A stretch of DNA of 64,000 bases from Azorinus chamasolen (GCA_963576725.1 OY755242.1:28446725-28510724); one strand, 5' to 3'; shown: positions 12,240 to 23,060, counted from the first letter of the stretch. The notes: generated by a model from the letters alone, not told the origin. A program made the numbers and translations.

Positions 12240-12850
12240 TAGACGTCATTCTGGTTAAGGCCTTCAGCGGCCTCTATCACCATCTCTTAATTTTTGTTTG
12301 GTCCAGTTGCAATAATTGCTTCATAATTGAACTTTATTCTCTGATTGGCCCAGTGCCTATCCAATCTTGCCCCTAAAGCCTTCACTGTGTTCGCATTCAC
12401 AACACTGTTTGGTAGGGAGGTCCATGTCAACTATCCTGTGGCTGAAGTAATACTTCCTGATGTTGAGCCGTTGTCTTTGCTTGAATATAGTTTCAAACTG
12501 TTTCCCCTGGTGCTTTAGTCTTGTCTCATTGTTAGCAGCTGGTCAGTGTCAAAATAATAGTAATTATGTAATAGCTTGTATGTTTCTATCATGTCTCCTC
12601 TGTTTCTTCTATAACTCAGTGTTGGTAGATTTAAAGCTTTAAGTCTTTCTTAATATGGTAGATCTGAACTTGCTTGTCCATATATTCGTCTTTGTGTATC
12701 ATTCTGATTGCCTATGTTCATAGTCTTACACTTATCAGGATGGAACTTGAGGAGCTAGTCCTCTGACCACTGGCACATACTGAAAATGTCTTCCTGCAGT
12801 AGATCTCTGTCTGCATCTGTTGAAATCCTTCTATATATCTTCCTATTGTC
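12240..12850 (-). pseudogene. LINE reverse transcriptase, C-terminal remnant (CR1/L2-like)
   Basis: Read on the minus strand, conceptual translation gives LPTLSYRRNRGDMIETYKLL followed by the TRG, W-SLP and 'ARLDRHW' landmarks that close CR1/L2-type and related LINE ORF2 proteins. Further upstream on that strand is a segment like the KFHPDKCKTM box. Stops and frame changes interrupt it. It would be the 3' part of the element whose catalytic core lies at 13500-13915; a family D MITE and unassigned sequence separate the two. Confidence 0.75.
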
Positions 12851-12975
12851 AGTGTAATGGGGAAAGGGAGTAATTCCAAATGTTTGATTTCATTGCTGTT
12901 TGAATATTGAATATTGTATGATGTTCCAAAAATTGAATAGGTAGCTTACATTATTCATCAATGCATATTAGTAAT

Positions 12976-13190
12976 TTAACCCTTACAACGCTGGATTTTC
13001 AAATGGAATATACCAAAATTCAAATAGGTCAAGCTTATGGTGAATATTTAGGGATGTTTTCTAAAGAAAAGTGTAACATGACAAACAGTGTAGATCCTGA
13101 TGAGAGGGCTCCCCTAGGAGCCCTCTCATCTGGGTCTACACTGTTTGCAAAGGACATTAATTAGTGACTCGGGTCCCGCACTGTAAGGGA
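12976..13190. mobile_element. TTAA-flanked hairpin MITE, family D
   Basis: Starts TTAACCCTTACAACGCTGG. The central hairpin is 13083-13147, with arms GATCCTGATGAGAGGGCTCC and the complement of GACCCAGATGAGAGGGCTCC. It ends near CGCACTGTAAGGG, where the final TTAA has mutated. It sits inside the LINE remnant. Confidence 0.7.
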
Positions 13191-13499
13191 TATGTTTTAT
13201 TTATAAATTTATAATAATCAGATTTGTAACCCATTTCAATGTACAACATTCTGTATATAAGCGAGTTGTTGCTCATTCAAATGGGGCTGGCAAATTGAAT
13301 CCTTAAGCAAAGGAAATATCTAGTATCTTGTTTGCTAGAGTTACGTATGTACCTGCCTAAGGTGAAGGAAATAGTTTAGCCAGTCATATTGCCTTATTTG
13401 TATTTGTAATTGAGCATACAATGTAGACACAGAATTACTGTTTATTAAAGACATTTGTAGATGATGAGTACTGTGTCTGTCCTGTTTTGTTAACATCAG

Positions 13500-13915
13500 A
13501 GTTCCCTTTTCTCAAACAAAGATCTCGGGATGGTGACGGGTAAAGCCTCCCCTAGGACTTTGCCTGCTACAGTCAGCATACAGGCAAATTTGGCTGTTAT
13601 TCTGAATGTTCTCTGGCAGATCATTCATGAATAAAACGAACAACATCAGACCTAACAGGCTAACATGAACCCTTGGTTACTGGCTGCCAATCTTACTCAC
13701 TGCTGTTCACTGACTGTAACTCTGTTTTCTCTTGTAAAGGAAGTCACTGATCCAGTTTATATATTTGTCTCCAAACTGGTATATTTTCAGTTTATGGATC
13801 AAATGCCTATGGGACATTTTTATCAAAGGCCTTCATGTAATCACAGTATGCCACATCTGTGCTTCCCCCTTTATCTATGATTTCAGTCCACTCGTCTAAC
13901 ACTGCTAACAATTAT
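13500..13915 (-). pseudogene. LINE reverse transcriptase catalytic-domain remnant
   Basis: Minus-strand translation contains 'WTEIIDKGGSTDVAYCDYMK' leading into AFDK, then a 'SEWQPVT.G' box, then 'NDLPENIQNNSQICLYADC'. These correspond to the RT palm. The canonical YADD catalytic motif reads YADC, so the second aspartate is lost. Several frame breaks are present. Long plus-strand frames here are antisense shadows. Confidence 0.75.
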
Positions 13916-15030
13916 TGATGTTAGAAGTTAAAGGTCAGAAAAAATCATGGAAAATAATACAGAGATTCGTAATATGTCACCATAAGTAATACATTCTAAA
14001 ATCATATTCCTTAACTACCGGGAATGAAAACTGACAGACTTAAACCTCTCCTTAGACACTCTCGAAACACCCATCCACTAGCTTATCAAATTGAATTCGA
14101 ATTCCATCTTGCAGAACTCAAATAAGGCAACAATACATACATAGCTAATGTTTACATGTTGTAATTATCAAACCGACTCTAAATAAAATTTGAATGTTGA
14201 ATGTTGAATCTTGAAAACAATCTTTAACATCCCCCCCCCCCCCCAAACAATGAAAGAATCCCTTGACTCCTTCAAAACAGCTATCAAATCAAATAGTCCC
14301 TAAGCAAATGTTTCATTGTAAATAGTTTTAAATTAGGAGTATGATAAGATTACAGGGCACAATCATTTTAAGCATATCTTTTTGTTGTGTATACATGCAC
14401 ACCGCAAGTGACAGAGACTTCAACTTGTTGAAGGTGGTCACTATGTATTAGAAGAATTAGAAGGAGAATCTGACAGATTTAGTGGTCTCTGGCCACATTG
14501 GCAACTGACGCGAAAATTAATGTCAAAAGTTACTCTACAAATCGCATATGCATTGAAACGAAGAAAACCCTCATAAGATTTCAAGAATAAGTGTCAGTTT
14601 GTTAAAGTAAAACTGCTTACCAAAACTATATTCGCATGGACGCTAAAAATCGATAAATAATCAACACCATGCAACGATTTCGCTGATTTTGACAGTTCCA
14701 CGGAAATGACGTCAGCAGACTGGACAGCATTATGTTTCACTGGAGAAACACGACACTGTTAGGGGTAAAAAGATGTCAACCCAACTATTGTTATATTTCC
14801 TGTCAGTCGATGAGGTTGTTGTGCTGGCAAATCATAAAAGCATTATTTACAAAATTGCCATGAAGACTATTTGATACGAACTTTAAGGTTATTTTGGTGT
14901 TAAAGGTAAACAATAGAACCATCAAGTCAATATCTTATTGCCTGCTAAAGGTACACGCTATCACCATATTGTTAGTCAACAAGGAAATGGTACACAGTAA
15001 TTTATATTTATAAAGACGGGAGTAAAGTGC
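13916..15030. other. Mostly non-repetitive sequence upstream of golgin-97
   Basis: There is a C14 run at 14231-14244. From about 14380 to 15000 the sequence looks single-copy and lacks recognised repeats. It may hold the promoter or a non-coding first exon of the downstream gene, but no exon can be proven. Confidence 0.3.
14707..14714. promoter_or_regulatory. CRE-like palindrome TGACGTCA, possible promoter element
   Basis: A perfect CREB/ATF consensus lies in the single-copy stretch about 2 kb before the golgin-97 start codon. A donor-like GGTAAAA follows at about 14763. Assignment to the golgin-97 promoter is inference only. Confidence 0.2.
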
Positions 15031-15106
15031 AGACTGCGCGGGACTCGAACCCGAGACCCCTCGCTTACAGGGCAAGTTCTCTACCAGCTGAGCTTCCCGG
15101 GCTGCT
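15031..15106 (-). repeat. tRNA-derived SINE head (Thr-like), copy 1
   Basis: The minus strand reads as a tRNA with an A box (AGCTCAGCTGGTAGAG), an anticodon arm CTTGC/GCGAG and a B box (GGGTTCGAGTCCCG). The loop has C at position 33 instead of T, and the acceptor stem does not close. With a similar copy 210 bp away, it is more likely a SINE head or tRNA pseudogene than a working tRNA. Confidence 0.65.
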
Positions 15107-15239
15107 ATAGAGCTTTAAACACCAGAACCACTACGCTCCTCCCTGTTCACTTTTTTCAGAGATGTCCTAGCTCTCTGAATGTTGAATGCCCACAGCATGG
15201 GCAATCATGAACATCACCATTAAAGTAACAGGGGGGATA

Positions 15240-15320
15240 GTGCAGTTTGTGTGGGATTCGAACTCAGGACCCTCGCTTAAACAGAGCAAGTGCTCTACCA
15301 ACTGAGCTACTCAAGCTGCT
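15240..15320 (-). repeat. tRNA-derived SINE head, copy 2
   Basis: Same orientation and same flanking 'agctgct' as copy 1. It has an A box (AGCTCAGTTGGTAGAG) and a B box (GAGTTCGAATCCC), with an over-long anticodon loop. Both copies are followed on the far side by a similar 'gctat...cac.agaac' stretch, so the repeat unit is longer than the tRNA part. Confidence 0.65.
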
Positions 15321-16760
15321 ATCCTGTACAAGTTTCACACACTAGAACACAGTTTTCTCAATAACTTTATTAGTATATGAGCAGGATTTCCACTGTCATT
15401 CGCCACTTTCTCAAATGGTGGAAACAAATTCCAAGTGTTGAAAAAAATTCAAATCATGCAAACAGACATTTTTTTGTGGCCCATAGTTAGATAAATATTA
15501 TATGACCCTGGTGAATCACAAAATCAGTTGTGTGTGTTTATTATCCTTATTGCCTAAGGAGTGATTCACGTGTCAGTCTGGTCAGCTGTTTATCAATTAT
15601 ACACAGCATTACGCTGGTAGCCACACAAAGCAGTATATATGCACTTCAATATATAACTTGACATAGTAACGGACAAATAATTCTGAACATTTCCATATGA
15701 TTAAAAAGTATGATTCGTCCCAAGACCGACTGTTCTGAATAAATTGAGGTTTGTTAACTTTTTTTCAGAACATTTAAATTATTGCTTGACAATTGGGCAT
15801 GTGATTAAGGACAGCAAGAAGCAGAGAAATTAGGCTGAGAGTGTGTGCTGGAAGTTTGGGAGGCAGGTGGTTGTAAATTTGGAGGAGGGGTTGTGGATGT
15901 AGGTGATAGTAAAGTTGTGAGAGCATGACTGTTGTAGTTTGACCCAGCTGTTTTTGTGAGCGAAAATGAGCTTTTACAGTTAGAGGAGAGTGGGCATTTT
16001 GAGGTAGAAGATTATTAGAGAATTTCGTCTGCATGCAATTTTTTTTTTATAAGATATGTATGAAAAGATTGTCTGATTCCCTATCATTAAATTAACTTTG
16101 ATACTGATAATAGTTTATAATAAACTTTATAAATGTATTGTGATTTTATAATGAAGTAAATACAAGTCTGTATTTACTTCTTGGATTTTACAATTGTTCT
16201 ATTAATTAATCTTTATTAAAATTATGTAAATTTAGAAAATAAAATTAAGAGAAAATGGTAAATATTCTATTTTTTCAAGCAAAATAACAGAATTTTACAC
16301 AATATTTATGCCCAAGGTATTATACTTTAAATTGTGTCTTTGAAAGCACACAATTGAAAAAAAATCAACAGCCGGGAGGGGAACTTGCACTGCACTGACA
16401 TACTCCAATATCTAATATGTTTATTTTTAATATATTTTTTTTCTCAAAGTAGAAATTCCTCCCTTGCCATGATGAATAGGGCTTAATTATCAATAGGGAT
16501 GATCTTTTGTCTTGAAATCTCCTCCCTGACAGGAAGTGAAATGAAGGCCAGGAAAGTGGTTCTAATCCCTTTCCTTCCTTTCTTTGTGGCATATGAGATA
16601 AACTGAAATCATCCTCATGCACAATCATTATTCATCATCATATATCATTAGTAGTGTATAACCTATTTAGTGTCACAGCGCCATAAATCAAACTCGTTGA
16701 TTCTCGCATGCAGTATTTTTCTTTATATTTAGAAACAATTACGGATGAATTTGTTTTTTA
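15321..16760. other. No gene recognised before the first golgin-97 coding exon
   Basis: AT-rich. Open frames on the minus strand at 15774-16034 and 16365-16628 show no domain, no splice context and no family resemblance that I can support. Confidence 0.35.
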
Positions 16761-16773
16761 GAAACCATTACAG

Positions 16774-16789
16774 ATGAATTGAAAGCAGG
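16774..16789 (+). promoter_or_regulatory. GOLGA1: Golgin-97 5' leader with adjacent 3-codon upstream ORF
   Basis: Two acceptor candidates precede the start codon, AG at 16760-16761 and at 16772-16773. With the second, the exon opens with ATG-AAT-TGA (16774-16782), a minimal upstream ORF ending 7 bases before the golgin ATG. The surrounding 20 bases are an imperfect direct duplicate of 16732-16751. Confidence 0.4.
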
Positions 16790-16904
16790 ATGTTTGCTAA
16801 GCTGAAGGAGAGGATTCAGAAGGAGGGTGGTTCAGTAAGTGATGGGGAGAGATCTCTACCGGCCCTACCGGGACATGCTAGTCCCAGACGGTTAAGTAAC
16901 ACAG
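16790..16904 (+). CDS. GOLGA1: Golgin-97, coding exon 1 (residues 1-38)
   Basis: Golgin-97 is a trans-Golgi coiled-coil tether. In known orthologues the C-terminal GRIP domain binds ARL1 and the extreme N terminus captures endosome-derived vesicles, through TBC1D23 in animals. This exon encodes MFAKLKERIQKEGG followed by a Ser/Pro-rich linker (SLPALPGHASPRRLSNT). The MFAKLK(K/E)(K/R)I start is shared with vertebrate golgin-97 and is the reason for choosing this ATG. The donor GTAAAT follows at 16905. The exon ends after the first base of codon 39. Golgin-245 has a related N terminus, but the following exons match golgin-97 better. Confidence 0.9.
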
Positions 16905-16950
16905 GTAAATAAGGCCAGTCTTCTGAAAACATTCAATATTACATTGGTAC

Positions 16951-17164
16951 TTAACTCTTTGCATGCTAAATAATTTTTCATCTGCAACAATTGTCGTCTG
17001 CTTCATTTCTTAAAATAAACTTTCTCTCATTTTTTTGCAAAAATATGGTCAGGATGACAAACAGTTTGGATCCTGATGTGATGCCGCATTATGCGGCTTC
17101 TCATCTGGATCCAAACTGTTTGCATAGGTAATCACAGTTGTGCCGCTAGTTTGCAAAGAGTTAA
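16951..17164. mobile_element. TTAA-flanked hairpin MITE, family F
   Basis: Perfect 13-bp ends TTAACTCTTTGCA and TGCAAAGAGTTAA. The central hairpin carries AAACAGTTTGGATCCTGATG on one side and the complement of AAACAGTTTGGATCCAGATG on the other. It lies in golgin-97 intron 1. Confidence 0.8.
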
Positions 17165-17229
17165 ATTTTTCCTTTTGTCCGCATTTCACAAATTTTCTCA
17201 TAGTAATGTGTATTTACATGGCTTGAGAC

Positions 17230-17518
17230 TTAACCCTTTACCTGTTCAATATTCATGTAGGAAATAGTGACATCATGAATATTTATTAGCTGAAGTTTTA
17301 TAATTTTAAATTTTTAAGGGAATGTTTTGTTTTGCTTTGACAAACCTGTAAAATCAGATCTATATCATGTCATACATGTAAGAAAACAGAGCTGACACTG
17401 AACAGACGGCTCCCGACAGGATATGTCTGATCTGGATTTACAGTGTTTGCAAAGCCATCTAAAACAAGTCTACTCTGTTTGCAAATGGGTCAAAGGTGTC
17501 TATAATGAAAAGGGTTGT
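17230..17518. mobile_element. TTAA hairpin MITE, family C
   Basis: Starts TTAACCCTTTACCTGTTCAA with the 'atgacatcatgaatatttattagct'-type box and the shared hairpin (diverged) at about 17385-17480. It ends GAAAAGGGTT without a recognisable TTAA. In golgin-97 intron 1. Confidence 0.65.
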
Positions 17519-17659
17519 TGACTAGAACAGTCTGTCATTTTTCAAAATGCTTAAATTGTTTAGGTATTTTTAAAATGCCCAAATTCAGAAAATAGTTGTA
17601 ACATAAATTATACAAGCTGGAAGGTACATGTATGTATCCATTTGTGTTTTTTTTTTCAG

Positions 17660-17721
17660 GGAGTCCTGTAGCCACAGACAGGTCATATGAGGACCTTGGT
17701 GCAATATCCTCAGATGACAAT
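17660..17721 (+). CDS. GOLGA1: Golgin-97, coding exon 2 (residues 39-59)
   Basis: Acceptor TTTTTTTCAG ends at 17659 and donor GTAAGT starts at 17722. The split glycine codon joins in phase with exon 1, giving GSPVATDRSYEDLGAISSDD and one more residue. It is an acidic, Ser-rich linker before the coiled coil, comparable with the 'SGDDFASDGSSS' region of the human protein. The exon ends in phase 0. Confidence 0.88.
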
Positions 17722-18325
17722 GTAAGTTACTGAAGGCATTATCCCATTCCCTCATATTGACGCCTTTTGATGCCTCTGTAAAAATCACTTTTCCAAACAA
17801 ATAAAACAGGTTATATTCGCGTCATGATGATTTCGCGTAAATGTGATTTTGTATTAATTTGCGTCATGATGATTTTGCTACAGTGCCATCATGCTAAATT
17901 AACACAATGGAAATAGAATCGTATAAAACGCTGCCGAATGCTGTAAAAAGGGCAAAGAATAAATTTCTGCCGCACATGTAACTGCCGTCGGCAATTTGGG
18001 GGTTATCAATTGATAATTGTGAACAAAGTCTAGGGCTTTTATAGCACATTTGTGTTGAACAAAGAAAACACATAGACGATGTGATCAAACTGACCATATT
18101 CCGGGTATACCAATTTCGGACATTAATCCATTTTATACTTGTTACTGATTTATTAGCGAGAATATTGAATTTGCGAGGCAACGCATTCGCGAAATTAGTG
18201 CGAAATATACGGTATATTGTCGCTAATAAAACCTGTTTTACAGTATTTGACATGCATGTGTATCTCACGAAGCTGCGCATTTTGAGGGATGACATGTTGA
18301 GGTTAAGATGCAACTTATTTACCTT

Positions 18326-18546
18326 GGTGCTTTCCCTGTTGAATATTCATGTCAGAAATAATGACATCATGAATATTTATTAGCTGAATTTATACACTTG
18401 CGTTTTTGGCATTGGTAGAAACTGTATAGTCAGATCTATTATAATTTCATAAGCAAACAGAGCAGACCCTGATCAGACTGTTCCTACAGGAGCATCTGAT
18501 CTGGGTCTACACTGATTGAAAATCATTTATGAGGGAAAGAATTAAA
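18326..18546. mobile_element. TTAA hairpin MITE, family C
   Basis: Carries 'gttgaatattcatg', 'atgacatcatgaatatttattagctga' in part, and the central hairpin at 18452-18510. It ends AAGAATTAA. The left end is diffuse. Confidence 0.55.
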
Positions 18547-18577
18547 CAGAAGAAATAAAAAAAAATCAAATTTTAAT

Positions 18578-18793
18578 TTAACCCTTTCCTTTATATAAAT
18601 AAATTTTCACTCATTTTCAAACAGAGTAGACCCAGATCAGATGGCTCCTATAGGAATTTGAAAGTTCTGTTTTTTTTACTTTCCAAAATGGCTACAATGT
18701 TCCACCTCTTATATTTCATTGTAACTATTTTGTTCATGAATATTCAGGTAGGTATTAAAAGTTGGAATAAACATAGAATAGGGAAAGGGTTAA
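18578..18793. mobile_element. TTAA hairpin MITE, family B, hairpin half-deleted
   Basis: TTAACCCTTTCCTTTATATA to GGGAAAGGGTTAA. The left hairpin arm (GACCCAGATCAGATGGCTCC) is intact but the right arm is deleted straight after TATAGG, as expected from slippage across a hairpin. Confidence 0.75.
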
Positions 18794-19299
18794 AAGAGAT
18801 ATACTCTGCAAGTTATGTCCAAAGATAATTATTTCAGCTAGTGTAAGGTCAACTCTTTGTACACTAGCGGTGAATTTGTGATTTTATAAGCTAACAGTTT
18901 GGATTAGGATGAGACTTTGTCTCTACAGTAAAAGTATATATTCAACAAAATAATAAAACATGGTGTTCAGTTATTCTTATGAAGATTGTCAATTTGAACT
19001 TTTATCGGAAAATGCCCTTGTGATATAAAAGTTTGAGGGCGGTATATTTGAATCACCCTGGTAGCTGGTCGGTCAGACAGGCAGGCAGTGGGTCAGTCCG
19101 TTCGCATTTAAAAATGGGTAGTTGGTGTCATGAATTCTTCCTTCAATTTGAAAGGTATTGAATTTATATTTGGTATACATAATAGCCATGAATAGTAGAT
19201 TTGCAAAACACAGTTTTCATTTGTTTAGCACCAGGCTTTGCAGAATTATACATTTGTATTTAGGCATTTTTAAATGCATCACAAGTAGAGACCATCATT

Positions 19300-19602
19300 T
19301 TAATCCTTTATCAGTCCACCTTTCTATGCTTTGTAAACAGAGTAGACACAGATCAGACAGTTCCTGTAGGTGCAGTATCTGTGACATTATTCAAGATTTC
19401 ATGACATTATGAATAATCATTGACAAAACTTTATAATGAAACATGGATAGATTTTAATGGCCAAAGAAGGAACTATAGAAACATAACCATCAAATACAAC
19501 TAGCAAACAGAGCAGACCCTGATCAGACAGCTCCTACAGGAGGTCTGGGTCTACTCTGTTTGCAAAGGTGTCAGAAAGTGTCTGTAGGTGGGAATGGGTT
19601 AA
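19300..19602. mobile_element. Composite of two hairpin MITE fragments
   Basis: Two copies of the shared hairpin head (GTAAACAGAGTAGAC near 19333 and GCAAACAGAGCAGACC near 19503) lie in one block ending GAATGGGTTAATTAA. The second hairpin lost part of one arm. Confidence 0.5.
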
Positions 19603-19666
19603 TTAATGACAAAGGAATAGCATGAGTCTGCACCTGATGGACCTCTTCTTTGGTATCACCTCATAA

Positions 19667-19899
19667 TTAACCCTTTTCATGATGAATATTCATGTAAAAA
19701 CTTATGACATCATGAATATTTTATTATGGAATATGTGCATGGGATATTTTGGTATAGGTATAAATGTAATGTTGAATCTTTTATAATTTCATAAGTAGAC
19801 CAAGCAGACCCTGATCAGATTGTTCCTACAGGATCTGTCTGAACTGGTTATACCCTGTTTGCAAAGACACGAAAACAGTTTGTATGAGGGAAAGAGTTA
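19667..19899. mobile_element. TTAA hairpin MITE, family C
   Basis: TTAACCCTTTTCATGATGAA start, 'atgacatcatgaatatt' box, hairpin at about 19800-19862, GGGAAAGAGTTAG end. Confidence 0.65.
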
Positions 19900-19904
19900 G
19901 TCGT

Positions 19905-20010
19905 CAGTACTCTGCTGGTGAATTTCTGATAACCTTGTGAAACAGTTTGGATCCAGATGAGACTTCCTCTGTATCTCATCAGGATCCAAAATGTTTGACA
20001 CTCTGACACT
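19905..20010. mobile_element. Family F MITE fragment
   Basis: AACAGTTTGGATCCAGATGA and, 20 bases later, the complement of a GGATCCTGATG arm: a truncated F-type hairpin. Confidence 0.5.
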
Positions 20011-20145
20011 AATTTTTAAAAGGAATGGAAGACAATATATCTTTTCAAATTGAAGCAGGCTTCATGCAGGATTTGCATTTAACAATATTGCTTAGTGTGC
20101 AGGAGGTCTAACTTAATGTTGTTTTTTGTATTCTTTTGTCTTTAG

Positions 20146-20233
20146 TTGAAAGGTGATCCGTCAAGAGAAGAGCTTCATGCCATGCTACAAAAACGGACAG
20201 AACAGTGTAAGAAACTAGAGACCAAGGTTAATG
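20146..20233 (+). CDS. GOLGA1: Golgin-97, coding exon 3 (residues 60-88)
   Basis: Acceptor TTGTCTTTAG, donor GTAAGT at 20234. It encodes LKGDPSREELHAMLQKRTEQ and continues CKKLETKVN. This aligns with [20 protein letters not shown], where the golgin-97 coiled coil begins. The last base starts codon 89. Confidence 0.9.
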
Positions 20234-20397
20234 GTAAGTCAGCTGAATTTTTAGGCTGCAAAGTCATCAAGAAGAAAACAAAAATTTTTTGTGACATCCT
20301 TTTGCAGCTGTAACAGGTCATTACCATATTTTTGGGGTGTATAATGCCCATCTGTGTATTGTACACATCTGACTTCAGAGGGCAAATTATGTTCATT

Positions 20398-20624
20398 TTA
20401 ACCCCTTACTTGATGAATATTCATGTAAGAAATTATGACATCATAAAAACTGATTAGCTGATCACAATGTTTTTACAATGGCAGAAACTGTACAATTACA
20501 GAAACTAACTCTGTAAGCAAACAACAGACCCTGATTAGACAGCTCCTGCAGGAGCTGTCTGATCTGGGTCTTCTCTGTTTGCAAAGTTGTCTAAAGTCCT
20601 TTGCTATATCCGGAAAAGGATTAA
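20398..20624. mobile_element. TTAA hairpin MITE, family C
   Basis: TTAACCCCTTACTTGATGAA to CGGAAAAGGATTAA. The central hairpin at 20524-20582 has arms ACCCTGATTAGACAGCTCC and the complement of ACCCAGATCAGACAGCTCC. It sits just after golgin-97 exon 3. Confidence 0.7.
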
Positions 20625-20752
20625 CAATAGCTAAAAGCACATATCTGAGCCTGTACTCAACTTTATGGTGGTTTATTGTAATCATTTCAGTTGTAAGATC
20701 AGTATCTAAATAAATTTCATAAAAACTCCTGCTGGTTTTGATCAAGCAGCCT

Positions 20753-21002
20753 ATAACCCTTTCCCTTATATAAACATGTTTTCACGCATTTGCAAACAGA
20801 GTAGACCCAGATCAGACGGCTCCTAGAGGAGCCGTCTGATAAGGGTCTGCTCTGTTTGCTAATAGAATTTGATAAATCTGTTTCTTTACTTTCTAAAATG
20901 TCTACAATGCTCCATCTTCCAGATTTCTTTATACCTATTTTGTTGATGAATATTCAGTAGGTGCTGAAATTTGGCCTCAATACAGAACAGGGAAAGGGTT
21001 AA
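20753..21002. mobile_element. TTAA hairpin MITE, family B
   Basis: ATAACCCTTTCCCTTATATA to GGGAAAGGGTTAA. The hairpin at 20800-20865 has tip CTAGAG. It abuts the next MITE at a shared TTAA. Confidence 0.7.
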
Positions 21003-21435
21003 ACCTTTCCTTCATGAATACACCTTTCACATGTTTGCAAAAATAGTAAACCCAGATGAGATCAGATGGTTCCTGTTGGAGCTATATGATCAAGGTATGC
21101 TCTGTTTGCTTACTGTGACATGATAGATCAGGGTCCATGCTTATAAAACTTTTAGTTGAGCCTGAGTTCGTTCTCAAGTTTTTGATTGGTCAGATTTGAG
21201 CCAAAGGCTCAAATCTGACCAATCAAAAGCTTGAGAACTCAAATCTGACCAATCAAAAGCTCAAGAACGAACTCAGATTCTACTAAAAAGTTTTATAAGC
21301 ATGGATACTGATTCTACAGGTTTTGTCAAAGCAAAAGATACCCTTAAATTTTACGTTAAAAGGTTTCAGCAAATAAATATTTTCATGATGTCATTATTTC
21401 TTACATGAATATTGAACAGGTAAAAGGTTGATATG
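20999..21435. mobile_element. TTAA hairpin MITE, family C reversed, interrupted by another palindrome
   Basis: Starts TTAAACCTTTCCTTCATGAA, carries the hairpin near 21040-21110 and ends 'atgaatattgaacaggtaaaaggtt'. A family I palindrome (21134-21306) splits it. Confidence 0.6.
21134..21306. mobile_element. Palindromic element, family I
   Basis: TCCATGCTTATAAAACTTTT at the left and its complement at the right. Inner arms TTGATTGGTCAGATTTGAGC are inverted, with part of one arm repeated. A second, itself interrupted copy is at 61985-62240; decayed fragments are at about 41990-42065 and 46515-46625. Confidence 0.65.
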
Positions 21436-22060
21436 TTTGAAACAGTCCCTGTGGTCCATAAGGATGATCTTTCTCTTGGAAAATCAGAGATAAAATGATA
21501 AAAAAGGAGATCACTTAGCCATATGATATGCATGGTCAATATATACAGCTGCTAGAACTTGTGATAACCTTAGCAAATTGTTTCTGTTTAAATGGAGAAG
21601 AGGAGAAGACTCATAAGCAAAGTAATTACTATATTTTAAAATTAAAGGTCTGTTGTTTATTAAGTATATTTATTTAAAGCATCTGCAAATGCTGTTAGCT
21701 GGTTTGTCAATACAGCAGCAGCATAACTGACAATGAAAATTCTGTGGAAAAGTAAATTTATTGGCAGATTTAGTATTTAAGTCTCAACCTTTCCCTCTTC
21801 TTTCTACATAAATATAAGTTATTTAAGATGTTATTAGCTCATCTGAGCATATGCTTAAGGTGAGCTATTGTGATAGCGCATTAAGCGGCATCACCCCAGG
21901 AACTACTGACAGGAAGTTGATTGAGCTTTACAGATAGTCTCCTTTCAAAGAATTCCATTCTGTGTATAACTGGTTGCCAAACACTTTAAAAATTCAGTCA
22001 GTCCTTTTTGACAGCACACTTGACTATTCAATAATTTTGTCTTCTATTTTCATTGTCTTT
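21436..22060. other. Golgin-97 intron 3 remainder
   Basis: AT-rich. A fragment of the 'tagctcatctgagcatatgcttaaggtgagctattgtgat' repeat lies at about 21836-21880. It has the same head as the array at 30620. No other feature is visible. Confidence 0.45.
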
Positions 22061-22063
22061 CAG

Positions 22064-22138
22064 ACTATGCAGCTTTCAGTAAAGACAACACAAAAAAGAT
22101 TGAGAAGCTGGAGAGTTTCATAGAGAAGCAGCAAGATG
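22064..22138 (+). CDS. GOLGA1: Golgin-97, coding exon 4 (residues 89-113)
   Basis: Acceptor TTGTCTTTCAG, donor GTAAGT at 22139. It encodes the split Asp then YAAFSKDNTKKIEKLESFIE and KQQD. The DYA start and EKxQD end match the human DYAEQ...EKHQD segment. Heptad-rich coiled coil. Confidence 0.9.
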
Positions 22139-22299
22139 GTAAGTTTTGAGATAGAGTCTGACCGTATCAGTTAGAAATAGAATGAAAGTTTAGCCTATAC
22201 ACAGTTGAGCTTTGCAGCTGTGGTTTGTGTTCTTAAGAGAAGTTTGAATAGAACATGCTGTGCAGTAATTAAGTGCTTTTTATTAAATCCACTGGATTT

Positions 22300-23060
22300 G
22301 GATTATAGGATTGTGCGTCATCTGTCTTTGTCTGGAATTTTGTCTGGACGATAGTCACCTAAAGCACTTGGGTTATGGTTTCCAATTTGTTTTTTGTGTG
22401 GGTGTGTCTAGGAAAGGTGGAGTGTGACATACTGCTTTGATGTCTCTGTGACCTTGACCGTTGTTTTTTATTGTAAACATTTGTCTGGAAATTTGTTCTG
22501 ATGATATATCTTCAACCCCTTAGGACAGGATTTCCAAATTTCTGTTGTGGGTGCATCTTAGGAAGGCAGAGTGTCACATACTACTTTAGTGTCTATGTGT
22601 CCTTAACCTTGACATCAGGTTTAGTAGTCTAGGTGATATATCCTCAATTCCTTGGATTTCAGTTTCCAAATTAATTTTCTTATGTGGATGCTTCTTTGGA
22701 AAGCAGAGTGGCATACTGCTTTGATGTCTCTGTGACCTTGGCATTGACATTGATCTCAATGTTAGTAATAGGTTTTCTTGAAATTTGTCTTGAGGATATC
22801 TGATCAACCCATTCATTTAGGGTTTCCAAATTTTTTGTGTGAATGCATCTTCGGAAGGCAGAGTGTCACATACTGCTTTACTGCTTTGGTGTCTGTGTGA
22901 TCTTTACCCTGACCTGCACCTCCATTTAAGTAAAAGTCTGTTTGCAAATATTGTCTTGGATGATATCTCCTCAGCCACTTTGGTTAGGGTTTCCAAATTT
23001 CTTGTATGGATGCAGAGTGTCAGATACTACATTGATGTCTCATGATTTTGATTCACACAC
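22300..23060. repeat. Diverged tandem array, ~150-bp units, about five copies
   Basis: Each unit has 'tttgtctggaaatttgtctgatgatatctcctcaa', 'agggtttccaaattt', 'aggaaggcagagtgtcacatactgctttgatgtctctgtgaccttgac'-like blocks. The 'tttccaa' landmark recurs near 22380, 22530, 22667, 22812 and 22990. It lies in golgin-97 intron 4. Open frames across it are not genes. Confidence 0.7.

Noticed and set aside
13665..13880. Plus-strand 71-codon open frame
   Set aside because: Antisense to a recognisable LINE reverse transcriptase.
15031..15106. Functional tRNA-Thr gene
   Set aside because: Acceptor stem does not pair, C at position 33, and a sister copy lies close by.
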